Assembly (NCBI GenBank): GCA_022771805.1
Contig: JALELM010000019.1
Coordinates: 1 to 64,000 of the forward strand
Direction: 5' to 3'
DNA: 64,000 bases
Source of the DNA: Veillonellaceae bacterium
GTDB lineage: Bacteria; Bacillota; Negativicutes; Veillonellales; Negativicoccaceae
Shown here: one piece after another, positions 26,293 to 35,285 of the stretch
Layout: each line of letters starts with the position of its first letter
How positions within the stretch are numbered: position 1 is the first letter of the stretch
The notes under the pieces: generated by a model
What the model was told of the DNA's origin: nothing
The model's database searches: none
The model's input: only the letters and a program-made list of their open reading frames with translations
Program-made: the position numbers and the translations under genes

Positions 26293-27300
26293 ATGGGAGA
26301 ATTGGCAAACATCAAAGTAATCGGTGTCGGGGGTGCCGGCAACAATGCGGTCAACCGCATGATTGAGGCAAATCTGCAGGGGGTCGAATTCATTGCCGCC
26401 AATACCGAGGAGCAGATTCTGGCCACTTCGCAGGCGAGCAAGAAGCTGCAGCTGGGAGAAAAGCTGACGAAGGGCTTGGGCGCCGGCGCAAAACCCGAAA
26501 TCGGTGAAGAAGCCGCAAAAGAAAGCAAGGAAGAAATCCTGAAAACGCTCCAGGGGGCGGACATGGTTTTCGTCACGGCGGGTATGGGCGGCGGTACGGG
26601 TACCGGCGGTGCACCGATTGTTGCCGAATGCGCCAAAGAGCTCGGCGCACTGACGGTTGCGGTCGTTACCAAACCGTTCCCGTTTGAAGGCACCGTGCGG
26701 ATGCGTAATGCCAACTCGGGGATTGAATACCTGAAAGATAAAGTCGATACGATTATTATCGTGCCGAACGAACGCCTGCTGCAGGCAGTGGACAAAAAAG
26801 TCACGATCCAGGATGCATTCCGTTTGGCCGATGATGTATTGCGCCAGGGCGTGCAGGGAATTTCGGATTTGATTACGGTTCCGGGCGTGATCAATTTGGA
26901 CTTTGCGGACGTCAAAACGATTATGACCGATCAGGGCGAAGCCTTGATGGGAATCGGCTCCGGAACCGGTGAAAACCGCGCAGTGGATGCCGCCAAAGCG
27001 GCGATTTCCAGCCCTCTGCTCGAACGTACGATTGACGGTGCGAAAGGCATCATCATCAGCGTAACGGGCAGCGAAGACCTCGGCCTTTTGGAAATCAACG
27101 AAGCGGCACAGATCATTTCCGAAGCGGCGGATCCGGATGCCAACATCATCTGGGGTACTTCGATCAATCCGGACATGGGGGACGAAGTACGGATTACCGT
27201 CATCGCTACCGGCTTTGACGATGTGAGAAAGAAAGCGCAGGAATTCGGTGCCGCCAATCGTAGCGGTATCGCCGTTCCCGACTTTTTGCAAAAACGCTGA
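26293..27300 (+). CDS. ftsZ: Cell division GTPase FtsZ
   Basis: A 335-residue tubulin homologue that forms the Z ring. The N-terminal [17 protein letters not shown], the tubulin signature G-G-G-T-G-T-G-G-A (about residues 99-107) and the T7 loop N-L-D-F-A-D-V are intact. The protein is short because the variable linker is almost absent: the core runs nearly straight into a C-terminal peptide ending [10 protein letters not shown], similar to the FtsA/ZapD-binding tail of other FtsZ proteins. AAGGAGG lies 6-7 bp before the ATG. The 92-bp gap upstream is AT-rich but without a clear promoter. ftsA is not in the cluster. Confidence 0.97.
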   Translation: MGELANIKVIGVGGAGNNAVNRMIEANLQGVEFIAANTEEQILATSQASKKLQLGEKLTKGLGAGAKPEIGEEAAKESKEEILKTLQGADMVFVTAGMGGGTGTGGAPIVAECAKELGALTVAVVTKPFPFEGTVRMRNANSGIEYLKDKVDTIIIVPNERLLQAVDKKVTIQDAFRLADDVLRQGVQGISDLITVPGVINLDFADVKTIMTDQGEALMGIGSGTGENRAVDAAKAAISSPLLERTIDGAKGIIISVTGSEDLGLLEINEAAQIISEAADPDANIIWGTSINPDMGDEVRITVIATGFDDVRKKAQEFGAANRSGIAVPDFLQKR

Positions 27301-27308
27301 TATGTTTG

Positions 27309-27337
27309 AATAAGGCCTTGTACAAGGCCTTATTTTT
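27309..27337 (+). terminator. Intrinsic terminator after ftsZ
   Basis: AATAAGGCCTTG-TA-CAAGGCCTTATT is a perfect 12-bp inverted repeat followed by TTT. It closes the dcw cluster. Confidence 0.9.
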
Positions 27338-27433
27338 ATGCGCGTGAGAGAGCGGGAATTTTTGCGCTTTCGGTAGAACGGGAAAGAGCGGCAAGAGGAA
27401 TATTGAAGAAATTAGGTATGGACGGGTAAATAA

Positions 27434-27442
27434 TGGTATAAT
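27434..27442 (+). promoter_or_regulatory. Extended -10 promoter for the yajQ-cbi operon
   Basis: TGGTATAAT (extended -10, TATAAT at 27437-27442) lies 37 bp before the start of the yajQ-like gene. No good -35 box is present at the right distance. No cobalamin riboswitch is seen between the ftsZ terminator and this promoter or in the short leader. Confidence 0.55.
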
Positions 27443-27479
27443 CGAAGAATAGGAAAAGTCAGCGGGAGGAGGCGTGAAG

Positions 27480-27971
27480 ATGGCGAAAGAATCTTCCTTT
27501 GATGTAGTGTCCAATGTGGACATGCAGGAAGTCGATAACGCGGTAAATCAGGCCAAAAAAGAAATTTTGACGCGCTATGATTTTCGCGGGAGCAAGAGCA
27601 GCATTGAGGTGGTAGACAATACGATCGTCCTGATCGGGGATGATGACTTCAAGCTGAAAGCGGTGCAGGAAATTTTGCGCGGGAAAATGGTAAAGCGCGG
27701 CATTGCGCTGAAAAACCTGGCGGAAGGGAAAGTAGAACCGGCTGCCGGGGCTACCGTCCGTCAGGTTTGGACGATTCGGCAAGGTTTGTCGGCGGAGCAT
27801 GCCAAGGAAGTTACGAAGTGCATCAAAAATGCGAAGTTGAAAGTAACGGCGCAAATCATGGGTGATCAGGTTCGGGTGGCCGGAAAAGACAAGGATACCC
27901 TGCAGGAAGTCATTCAATTACTGAAGCAACAGGATTTTCCCGTGGAATTGCAATTCGTAAACTATCGATAA
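27480..27971 (+). CDS. YajQ family (UPF0234) nucleotide-binding protein
   Basis: A 163-residue protein with the YajQ opening S-S-F-D-V-V-S-N-V-D-M-Q-E-V-D-N-A-V-N-Q and the R-Y-D-F-R-G-S block, two ferredoxin-like folds in known members. Some homologues bind nucleotides, including cyclic di-GMP; the role here is not known. GGGAGGAGG precedes the start; a GTG at 27474 is the alternative. It is 10 bp upstream of cbiD and probably shares its transcript, although no functional link to cobalamin is known. Confidence 0.9.
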   Translation: MAKESSFDVVSNVDMQEVDNAVNQAKKEILTRYDFRGSKSSIEVVDNTIVLIGDDDFKLKAVQEILRGKMVKRGIALKNLAEGKVEPAAGATVRQVWTIRQGLSAEHAKEVTKCIKNAKLKVTAQIMGDQVRVAGKDKDTLQEVIQLLKQQDFPVELQFVNYR

Positions 27972-27981
27972 CGGAGACCGT

Positions 27982-29091
27982 ATGGCAAAAAAGGTATTGC
28001 GGGAAGGATACACGACCGGCTCCACGGCGACCGCAGCCATGAAGGCGGGGTTGCTGGCGTTGCGCGGTGAATTTCCCTCGCAGGTGACGGTGGAGACACC
28101 GCAGCATCGGGAGTTGCGTATCCCCGTCGTGCAGGCGGAGGTGCGGGACGGACGAGGCTGGGCGCAAGTCTTGAAGGACGGCGGCGACGATATGGATGTC
28201 ACGCACGGCACACCGATCGAGGTGACGGTCGAAGTGACGGATACTCCGGGGGTGGTATTTATCGCCGGGGAAGGTGTCGGAACGGTGACGAAGCCGGGCT
28301 TGCAGATTCGCGTGGGCGAGCCTGCCATTAATCCCGGCCCGCGCTGGATGATGCAACGGGTGTACGGCGAGTTGTTACCGCCGGAGAAGGGTTGCGTCGT
28401 GACGGTCAGCGTGCCGGCGGGGCGTACCTTGGCGGAAAAAACGCTGAATCCCGTCCTGGGTGTGGTCGGCGGGATTTCGATTATCGGGACCAGCGGCATT
28501 GTCAAGCCGATGAGTGAAGAGGCCTACAAGAAGTCGTTGATTCCGCAGCTGACCGTGCTGCGCGCGGCGAAGAAAAAACTCTGCCTGCTGGCTCCGGGGC
28601 GGATCGGGCATGATGCGGCGTTGCGCGTGTTGCATGTGCAGCCGGAAGATTTGGTGGAAACGAGCAATTTCATCGGCTTCATGCTGGAAGAAGCCGTGGA
28701 CAAAGGGATGACGGAAATAGTCCTCATCGGCCACATCGGCAAGCTGGTCAAGGTGGCCTCGGGCAGCTTTCACACGCACAACCGCATGAGTGACGGCCGC
28801 ATGGAGACATTGGCCGCTTATGCCGCACTGAACGGAGCATCCCAAGAAACGGTACGGGAGATTCTGGGCTGTGCAACGACCGACGGCGCTTTGGAAATCA
28901 TCGTTCGAAACGGACTGGAGTGTATTTACCCGCAATTGGCGGAGCGGGCACAAGTTCGTGCGATACGCTACCTGCACAATGAGGCAAGAGTGGGCGTGAT
29001 TTTCGTGACCATGCAGGGAGAAATTTTGGCGATGAGCAGCATCGCCGAGGAAATCGGGAGACGTGAGGGATGGCTGAAACAATCATCGTAG
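27982..29091 (+). CDS. cbiD: Cobalt-precorrin-5B (C1)-methyltransferase
   Basis: A 369-residue enzyme of the oxygen-independent corrin pathway that methylates C1. The glycine/threonine-rich N-terminus R-E-G-Y-T-T-G-S-T-A-T-A-A is diagnostic, as are I-N-P-G-P-R-W-M, I-G-T-S-G-I-V-K-P-M-S and G-H-I-G-K-L-V-K-V-A-S-G. GGAGACC precedes the ATG. The presence of CbiD and CbiG rather than CobG/CobF marks the anaerobic route. It overlaps cbiE by 22 bp. Confidence 0.96.
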   Translation: MAKKVLREGYTTGSTATAAMKAGLLALRGEFPSQVTVETPQHRELRIPVVQAEVRDGRGWAQVLKDGGDDMDVTHGTPIEVTVEVTDTPGVVFIAGEGVGTVTKPGLQIRVGEPAINPGPRWMMQRVYGELLPPEKGCVVTVSVPAGRTLAEKTLNPVLGVVGGISIIGTSGIVKPMSEEAYKKSLIPQLTVLRAAKKKLCLLAPGRIGHDAALRVLHVQPEDLVETSNFIGFMLEEAVDKGMTEIVLIGHIGKLVKVASGSFHTHNRMSDGRMETLAAYAALNGASQETVREILGCATTDGALEIIVRNGLECIYPQLAERAQVRAIRYLHNEARVGVIFVTMQGEILAMSSIAEEIGRREGWLKQSS

Positions 29092-29696
29092 CGGGCATCG
29101 GGCCGGGGGATCCGGACTATGTTATCCCGCGGGCGACGGCGGCGATCCGGGCGGCAGATGTGGTGGTCGGCGGCAAGCGGGCACTGGCGACATTTGCTAC
29201 GGAGCGGCAGCTGCAGATTCCGGTGACGGGGAAGTTACAGGAATTGGCGAAGGCAATGCGCGCCGTACCGGAAACGAGTCGCATCGTGGTGCTGGTCAGC
29301 GGTGATCCGGGCTACTACAGCCTGTTGCCGTGGGTGAAGCGAACCTTTCCGGAGGCGGAAGTGGAAGTGATCCCGGGACTGTCGAGCATGCAGGTCGCTT
29401 TCGCGCGCTTGGCGGAAGTGTGGCAGGATGCCGCTTTGCTGAGCTTTCACGGCCGTGTGCCGGAGCCTGCTGAATTGGTCTATGCGCCGGGACGTAAGCT
29501 GGGCTTTTTGACGGATGCGGAACACAATCCCGGCTTTATCTGCCGGGAGCTGATGGCGCACGGTTGGCCGGCCGAAACCCGGGTCGATATGTTGGAAAAA
29601 ATCAGTTATGCGGAGGAACGGCGGCGCAGCGGTACTTTGGCGGAATGTGCCGACGAGACGGGTTTCTCGCATTCGATAGTGGTGGTGAGAGGATGA
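29070..29696 (+). CDS. cbiE: Cobalt-precorrin-7 (C5)-methyltransferase CbiE
   Basis: A 208-residue tetrapyrrole methylase that adds the C5 methyl group. The SAM-binding opening I-I-V-A-G-I-G-P-G-D-P-D-Y-V and the loop V-L-V-S-G-D-P-G-Y-Y-S-L are typical. In this genome CbiE and CbiT are separate proteins rather than the fused CobL. The ATG lies inside cbiD and the stop overlaps cbiT (ATGA). Confidence 0.94.
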   Translation: MAETIIVAGIGPGDPDYVIPRATAAIRAADVVVGGKRALATFATERQLQIPVTGKLQELAKAMRAVPETSRIVVLVSGDPGYYSLLPWVKRTFPEAEVEVIPGLSSMQVAFARLAEVWQDAALLSFHGRVPEPAELVYAPGRKLGFLTDAEHNPGFICRELMAHGWPAETRVDMLEKISYAEERRRSGTLAECADETGFSHSIVVVRG

Positions 29697-30280
29697 AGTA
29701 TAAATACGGTTTGGCGGATGAGGAATTCATTCGCGGCAATGTGCCGATGACCAAGTCGGAAATTCGGGCAATGGTCATGGTACGGGCGGCCATCGAGCCT
29801 GCCATGCGGGTGTTGGATATCGGGGCGGGAACCGGTTCGCTCACGATCGAAGCGGCCTTGCAGGCGTATGACGGACAGGTGTATGCGGTGGAGCGCAATC
29901 CGGAAGGTGTCGCATTGATTCGCCGCAATGCGGAAAAGTTCGGCCTGGACAATATTACTGTGGTGGAAGGGCGTGCCCCGGAGGCACTGGCCGATCTGCC
30001 GCAGATGGATGTCATCATGATCGGAGGATCGGGCGGCGAGTTGCCGCAGATTTTGGCTGAATGTGAGCGTTTGCTGCGCCCGGGCGGTCGCATCGTGGCG
30101 ACGGCGGTAACGGTGGAAACGGCGCATCGTCTGGCGGCGGAATGCCGGGAACGCGGCTATATGTACGAGGGGTTTCAGATGCAGGTGAATCGGCTGCAGA
30201 AAGCGGGGCCGCACCATTTATTGCAACCGTTGAGCCCGATTTATATTGTGACGGCGATGCCGAAGGGGGAAGAACAATGA
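29693..30280 (+). CDS. cbiT: Cobalt-precorrin-6B (C15)-methyltransferase (decarboxylating) CbiT
   Basis: A 195-residue class I methyltransferase that methylates C15 and removes the ring C acetate carboxyl. G-N-V-P-M-T-K-S-E-I-R-A is the CbiT N-terminal signature and L-D-I-G-A-G-T-G-S-L-T-I-E the SAM motif. GAGAGG lies just before the ATG, which overlaps the cbiE stop; a longer frame from 29564 overlaps cbiE and lacks support. Confidence 0.95.
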   Translation: MKYKYGLADEEFIRGNVPMTKSEIRAMVMVRAAIEPAMRVLDIGAGTGSLTIEAALQAYDGQVYAVERNPEGVALIRRNAEKFGLDNITVVEGRAPEALADLPQMDVIMIGGSGGELPQILAECERLLRPGGRIVATAVTVETAHRLAAECRERGYMYEGFQMQVNRLQKAGPHHLLQPLSPIYIVTAMPKGEEQ

Positions 30281-31050
30281 CACAGGTGTATTTTATCGGT
30301 GCGGGTCCGGGAGACCCGGAACTGATTACGGTGAAGGGGCGTCGCTTGATTTCGGAAGCGGATGTGGTAATCTATGCGGGCTCACTGGTGAATCCGGAGA
30401 TTTTGCAGTATTGCAAAGAAGGTGCGGAGATTCACAACAGCGCGTCCATGAGCCTGGACGATGTGCTCGTCGTGACAAAACGGGCGGTCGGCGAAGGCAA
30501 AACGGTAGCGCGCGTACATACGGGCGATCCGGCGATTTACGGCGCGATCCAAGAGCAGATGGATGCCCTGAAACCGGCGGGAATCGAGTTTGAAGTCATC
30601 CCGGGCGTCAGCTCGTTTTTGGCCAGTGCCGCCGCGTTGAAGCAGGAATATACCTTGCCGGGCATTTCACAGACGGTGATCATCACCCGCTTGGAAGGAC
30701 GTACGCCGATGCCGAAGAAAGAGCAACTTTCGTATTTGGCTGCGCATCAGGCGACCATGTGTATCTTCTTGTCCGTGCAGATGATGGACAGCGTGGTAGA
30801 AAACTTGGTGCTCGGCGGCTACAGCATTGATACGCCGGTGGCCATTGTCATTCGCGCATCGTGGCCGGATCAAAAGATCCTGCGCGGCACGCTGGGGACG
30901 ATTGCCGATATCGTTCGCGAAGAAGGCGTTATCCGCCAGGCGATGATCGTGGTCGGGCGTGTGCTCGGCGGTGATTATGAACTGTCCAAACTGTATGATA
31001 AACAATTCAGCCATATGTTCCGGGACGGTGTCGAGGCGGATTCGAAATGA
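30277..31050 (+). CDS. cbiF: Cobalt-precorrin-4 (C11)-methyltransferase
   Basis: A 257-residue tetrapyrrole methylase. V-Y-F-I-G-A-G-P-G-D-P-E-L-I-T-V-K-G, then D-V-V-I-Y-A-G-S-L-V-N, R-V-H-T-G-D-P-A-I-Y-G and V-I-P-G-V-S-S-F are diagnostic of CobM/CbiF. Start ATG overlaps the cbiT stop. Confidence 0.95.
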   Translation: MTQVYFIGAGPGDPELITVKGRRLISEADVVIYAGSLVNPEILQYCKEGAEIHNSASMSLDDVLVVTKRAVGEGKTVARVHTGDPAIYGAIQEQMDALKPAGIEFEVIPGVSSFLASAAALKQEYTLPGISQTVIITRLEGRTPMPKKEQLSYLAAHQATMCIFLSVQMMDSVVENLVLGGYSIDTPVAIVIRASWPDQKILRGTLGTIADIVREEGVIRQAMIVVGRVLGGDYELSKLYDKQFSHMFRDGVEADSK

Positions 31051-32150
31051 GCCGCTGCGCCGTTATTTCCGTGACGGAGCGCGGGGCAAGACTCGGTGCA
31101 AGGGTTGCCGCAGGTCTGGATACGGAGGTCACTCTCTATGAGCGCGAAGGTCGCGGCAGCGGGAAGCCGGCGGTTTATTTCCGCAGTACACCGGCGCTGA
31201 CGAAAGAGATCTTTGGCGAGTATGACGTGCTGCTGTACATTATGGCAACGGGGATTGTTGTCCGCTCCATTGCTCCCTGCGTGCAGGACAAGACGCGGGA
31301 TCCCGCCGTTATTGTAATGGACGAAGGCGGCAAGCACGCAATCTCGCTGCTTTCGGGGCATTTGGGCGGTGCCAACGAGTGGACGCAAGTGATTGCCGAA
31401 CTGGCGGGAGCGGTGCCGGTCATCACGACGGCGACCGATGTCCAAGGCCGTCCGGCGCCGGATGTGCTCGCGCGACGGATCGGCGCGCGGGTGACGCCGG
31501 TGGCGAAACTGAAGCCGGTCAATGCGGCGGTCGCTCACGGCGAGGAAGTCCGCTACTACGTGGATGAAAGAATGCCGTTGGCGGAAGCCATTCGTGCCGC
31601 GGCGGCCGAGCTGGGGATAGTCTGCCGGCCGACAGCGGAGCTGGCAGCACCGCAGACGCAGGCGGCAACGGTCGTGATTTCCGATCGCTGTGACTTGTCT
31701 GCGCCGGAACCGGCCGTCTACTTGCGGCCGCCGACGCTCGTTCTCGGCATGGGTTGCCGGCGCGGTACGGAGGAGGCTCTGTTGGCGAATGCCGTTCGTG
31801 AGGCTTGCGCCGCTGTCGGTCGCAGCCCGCTCGCAGTTGCACACATTGTTTCCGTGGATGTAAAAGCGGATGAAGAAGGGCTGTTGGCTCTTGCCGAGAC
31901 GTACCGTCGACCGATTACTTTTTATCCACGGCAGGAACTGGCGGAAGTGATCCGCCGCTACGGACTGGAGGAGTCCGAATTTGTAAAGAAAACGATAGGA
32001 GTGGGGAATATATGCGAATCGACAGTCATCTTAACAACGAAAAATCCGCAGCTCATACTGGGGAAAACCAAGTACAGGAGTGCGACCGTAGCACTGGGAG
32101 AGGCTACATCGCTGTCGTCGGTCTCGGCCCGGGTCATGAAGAAGAGATGA
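31047..32150 (+). CDS. cbiG: Cobalt-precorrin-5A hydrolase CbiG
   Basis: A 367-residue enzyme that opens the delta-lactone and releases the C20-derived two-carbon fragment in the anaerobic pathway. The N-terminal domain has Y-I-M-A-T-G-I-V-V-R-S-I-A-P and G-H-L-G-G-A-N-E-W; the C-terminal domain has L-V-L-G-M-G-C-R-R-G-T and a V-x-x-I-C-E-S-T-like stretch. It is unusual because its last 139 bases are also the first 139 bases of cbiH in another frame, and the conserved CbiG C-terminus lies inside the overlap. Confidence 0.93.
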   Translation: MSRCAVISVTERGARLGARVAAGLDTEVTLYEREGRGSGKPAVYFRSTPALTKEIFGEYDVLLYIMATGIVVRSIAPCVQDKTRDPAVIVMDEGGKHAISLLSGHLGGANEWTQVIAELAGAVPVITTATDVQGRPAPDVLARRIGARVTPVAKLKPVNAAVAHGEEVRYYVDERMPLAEAIRAAAAELGIVCRPTAELAAPQTQAATVVISDRCDLSAPEPAVYLRPPTLVLGMGCRRGTEEALLANAVREACAAVGRSPLAVAHIVSVDVKADEEGLLALAETYRRPITFYPRQELAEVIRRYGLEESEFVKKTIGVGNICESTVILTTKNPQLILGKTKYRSATVALGEATSLSSVSARVMKKR

Positions 32151-32836
32151 CGCCGCGAGCCTATGAGGCCATCAAGTGGTGCGATATCGTTGTCGGCTAC
32201 CATACGTACATGAGCCTGATCAAAGATCTGATCGCCGGGAAAGAACAGGTCGGCACGGGGATGAAACAGGAAATCGACCGTTGCCGGCGGGCGGTGGAAT
32301 TGGCGGCGGAGGGGAAACGTGTCGTCGTGGTTTCCTCCGGCGATCCGGGTGTGTACGGTATGGCCGGGCTCGTTTTGGAGCTTGTCGGCAAGTTGCCGGC
32401 GGAGCAGCGGCCGGAAGCGGAAATCATTCCGGGTCTGACGGCGGCAAATACGGCCGCCTCGATCCTCGGTGCGCCGCTGATGCATGATTATGCGGTAATC
32501 AGCCTCAGCGATTTGCTGACGCCTTGGGAATTGATCAAAAAACGCGCCCGCATGGCGGCGGAAGGTGATTTTGTCATCGCGTTGTACAATCCCCGCAGCC
32601 GCGGTCGGGCGACTCATTTGGACGAAATTTGCGAGATCATTCTGCAATATCGCGATCCGGCGACGCCGGCGGGGATCGTACGCAAAGCCGGGCGTGCCGG
32701 GATGTCCTACACGATTACGGATCTGGCAAATCTGGCGGCACAGGATGTCGATATGCAATCGACCGTCATCATCGGCAACAGCCGTACACGGGTGGAAGAC
32801 GGCCGAATCATTACCCCGCGCGGGTATGAACTGTGA
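32012..32836 (+). CDS. cbiH: Cobalt-precorrin-3B (C17)-methyltransferase CbiH
   Basis: A 274-residue tetrapyrrole methylase (CobJ/CbiH) that causes ring contraction and C17 methylation. The methylase domain starts only at about residue 31 (Y-I-A-V-V-G-L-G-P-G) and has V-V-S-S-G-D-P-G-V-Y-G-M-A and A-L-Y-N-P-R-S-R-G-R. The first ~30 polar residues have no family similarity and come from reading the end of cbiG in another frame. ATG 32012 is supported by AGGAG/GGGG upstream, and no ATG, GTG or TTG occurs in frame between it and the domain start, so the long overlap seems necessary. Confidence 0.92.
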   Translation: MRIDSHLNNEKSAAHTGENQVQECDRSTGRGYIAVVGLGPGHEEEMTPRAYEAIKWCDIVVGYHTYMSLIKDLIAGKEQVGTGMKQEIDRCRRAVELAAEGKRVVVVSSGDPGVYGMAGLVLELVGKLPAEQRPEAEIIPGLTAANTAASILGAPLMHDYAVISLSDLLTPWELIKKRARMAAEGDFVIALYNPRSRGRATHLDEICEIILQYRDPATPAGIVRKAGRAGMSYTITDLANLAAQDVDMQSTVIIGNSRTRVEDGRIITPRGYEL

Positions 32837-33600
32837 TCTGGGTCATCTCCGGCACGCAGGACGGGCGTGAACTGGCGGGCGAATTGCGCCGTGTCAGCGG
32901 GGAGGATGTTGTCGTCACGGTCGTCAGCAACTACGGCAAACTGCTCGCGGCGGAAGCGGTGGATGAAGTCCTGGTCGGGCGCCTTACACAGGCGGATATG
33001 GAGAACCTGATTCGAGCCAAGGCGATCCGCTGCGTGGTGGATGCCAGCCATCCGTATGCGGCGATCGTTTCGGAAACGGCCCGCGCCGCCGCAGCCGCTT
33101 GCAAGATCGATTACTTGCGCTATGAACGGCCGGAAGTCACGCTGCCCGCTTACGAAAAATTACACCATGTCGGTAATGAAGCGGAGGCCGCGGAGTTGGC
33201 GGGAAGGTTGGGCGAACGCATCTATCTGACGACCGGATCCAAGACCTTGCGCACGTTCATGAATGCGCCGGTCTTGACGGGGAAAGAAGTCTGGGCACGG
33301 GTTTTACCGACGGTGGAAGTACTGACGATTTGTGAAGAACTCGGTCTGACGCCGAAGTATATCGTGGCGGTACAGGGACCGTTCAGTTATGAGATGAATC
33401 TGGCCATGTTCGTCGATACGGCGGCGGATGTCGTCGTGATGAAGAACAGCGGCCTGGTCGGCGGTACGGATACGAAACTGGCTGCGGCGATGGCTGCGGG
33501 CTTGGAAATTATCGTAATTGACCGACCGAAACCGCAAACACAGGGATTCAAAGTGCTGCACTCGGCAGCGGAAGTTATTCGGGCATGGGAGGAATTATAA
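32833..33600 (+). CDS. cbiJ: Cobalt-precorrin-6A reductase
   Basis: A 255-residue CobK/CbiJ reductase of the macrocycle. I-W-V-I-S-G-T-Q-D-G-R-E-L near the N-terminus, V-V-D-A-S-H-P-Y-A, Y-L-R-Y-E-R-P and T-G-S-K-T-L follow the family pattern. The GTG start overlaps the cbiH stop (GTGA); the TAA overlaps the cbiC ATG. Confidence 0.93.
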   Translation: MIWVISGTQDGRELAGELRRVSGEDVVVTVVSNYGKLLAAEAVDEVLVGRLTQADMENLIRAKAIRCVVDASHPYAAIVSETARAAAAACKIDYLRYERPEVTLPAYEKLHHVGNEAEAAELAGRLGERIYLTTGSKTLRTFMNAPVLTGKEVWARVLPTVEVLTICEELGLTPKYIVAVQGPFSYEMNLAMFVDTAADVVVMKNSGLVGGTDTKLAAAMAAGLEIIVIDRPKPQTQGFKVLHSAAEVIRAWEEL

Positions 33601-34259
33601 TGGATTACATCAAACAGCCGAAAGCGATTGAAGACAGAAGCATGGAATTGATTGCGCCGCATTTGGCGGGGTTGAACCTGAATGAGGATGAAACGGCGGT
33701 GTACTCCCGCATGATTCATACCACCGGTGACGTGGAGTACGGCAAAATCGCCCGCAAGAGCGAGGGTGCGGTGGAAGCCGGTATCCGGGCGCTGGCGGCG
33801 GGGGCGCGGATTTATACCGACGTGGAAATGGTGCGGACGGGGACGAATAAACGAGCCCTGGCGCAGCTGAACGGCGAGATTTTTTGCCGCGTTTCCGATC
33901 CGGAAGTGGCGGCGTATGCCAAAGAGCAGGGAATTACCCGCTCGATGGCGGCCATGCGTATGTTCGGCAAGGATCTGGACGGCAGCATTATCGCTATCGG
34001 CAATGCTCCGACCGCATTGTTTGAAGTCATTCGGATGATGGAAGAGGACGGCATTCGGCCGGCGCTCATCATCGGGATCCCGGTCGGTTTCGTCGGCGCG
34101 GCGGAATCGAAGGATGAATTGATTAAACGTTCACCGGTACCGTACATTACCGTAGTCGGTAATAAAGGCGGCAGCCCGGTTGCGGCCTCCGTACTGAATG
34201 CTATGCTTTATAAGTTGGTGCAGCGCACGGATATGTTATATATCGAGAATAAAAAGTAA
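33600..34259 (+). CDS. cbiC: Cobalt-precorrin-8 methylmutase
   Basis: A 219-residue enzyme that moves the C11 methyl to C12, giving cobyrinate. R-M-I-H-T-T-G-D-V-E-Y carries the catalytic His region; D-V-E-M-V-R-T-G, I-G-N-A-P-T-A-L and I-G-I-P-V-G-F-V-G-A-A-E-S-K are conserved. GGGAGGAA lies upstream. cbiL, cbiA, cbiP and the lower-pathway genes are not in the window. Confidence 0.95.
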   Translation: MDYIKQPKAIEDRSMELIAPHLAGLNLNEDETAVYSRMIHTTGDVEYGKIARKSEGAVEAGIRALAAGARIYTDVEMVRTGTNKRALAQLNGEIFCRVSDPEVAAYAKEQGITRSMAAMRMFGKDLDGSIIAIGNAPTALFEVIRMMEEDGIRPALIIGIPVGFVGAAESKDELIKRSPVPYITVVGNKGGSPVAASVLNAMLYKLVQRTDMLYIENKK

Positions 34260-34271
34260 GCGGGTGACGTG

Positions 34272-35285
34272 ATGTCCGAGCACGGAACACAGGCGCAGGA
34301 AACGGACGGCAGAAGAGCACGCCGTTGGTTCGTACTGGCGACATTGCTTTTTCTACTGGTGCTCGTCTTATTCGGCAGCTTGGTCTTAGGGGCGACCCAT
34401 GTCCCTCTGAGCGACTTGCCGTCTATTTTCGCGGGCACGTACCGGGGTATGGAAGGACCGATTATTCTCAATATCCGTTTTCCGCGGAATATTGTCGGCG
34501 CCTTGGTCGGGGCGAATTTGGCGGTCGCCGGAGCGATTTTGCAGGCGGTCATGAAAAATCCGCTCGCCGATCCGGGCATCGTCGGTGTATCGAGCGGGGC
34601 GGGGCTTGCCGGTGTATGCATGTTGGTGATGTTTCCCGAATGGACATACTTGGTGACGCCGGTCGCTTTCATCGGTGCGCTGGGTGCGGCACTGTTCGTC
34701 TATGCGCTGGCTTGGAAGAACGGCATCCGGCCGTTACGGATTATCCTCGCCGGGGTCGCGGTGAATGCCTTTTTGGGGAGCGGTATTTCCGCCTTACTGA
34801 TTTTTTACGGTGATCGAGTGCAGGGCGCGTTACTTTGGATGGTCGGCGGATTGTCCGCCCGCAGTTGGCCGCAGGTGGAAACGCTGTGGCCGTACACGCT
34901 GCTCGGTCTGATCGTCGCTTTGGCCGGGGCGAAGCAGCTGAACGTCCTCAGCCTCGGTGATGAAACGGCTCGCTCGCTTGGTATGCGTGTCGAACGGATT
35001 CGTTTCTTTATGACTGCGGTGGCGGCGTTGCTGGCGGCAGCGGCGGTCAGCATCAGCGGGCTCATCGGCTTCGTCGGTCTGGTCGTGCCGCATATGGTAC
35101 GCCTGCTGATCGGCAGCGACCATCGCTTTCTGTTGCCCGCATCCGTTCTCGGCGGTGCCGTTATTATGGTCGCCTCGGACACGTTGGGGCGGGTGGCGTT
35201 CAGCCCCGTGGAAATTCCCGTCGGAATTATCATGGCCTTTCTCGGTGCGCCGTTCTTTCTTTACCTGCTGCGGAGGGGTCAATGA
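34272..35285 (+). CDS. ABC transporter permease, FecCD/BtuC family
   Basis: A 337-residue polytopic permease with N-P-L-A-D-P-G-I-V-G-V-S-S-G-A and G-F-V-G-L-V-V-P-H-M-V-R. It starts 12 bp after cbiC and is followed directly by its ATPase, so it is expressed with the corrin-ring operon. That context favours a corrinoid (BtuC-like) or cobalt-chelate substrate over an iron siderophore; sequence alone cannot separate them. A GTG at 34269 is an alternative start. Confidence 0.9.
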   Translation: MSEHGTQAQETDGRRARRWFVLATLLFLLVLVLFGSLVLGATHVPLSDLPSIFAGTYRGMEGPIILNIRFPRNIVGALVGANLAVAGAILQAVMKNPLADPGIVGVSSGAGLAGVCMLVMFPEWTYLVTPVAFIGALGAALFVYALAWKNGIRPLRIILAGVAVNAFLGSGISALLIFYGDRVQGALLWMVGGLSARSWPQVETLWPYTLLGLIVALAGAKQLNVLSLGDETARSLGMRVERIRFFMTAVAALLAAAAVSISGLIGFVGLVVPHMVRLLIGSDHRFLLPASVLGGAVIMVASDTLGRVAFSPVEIPVGIIMAFLGAPFFLYLLRRGQ

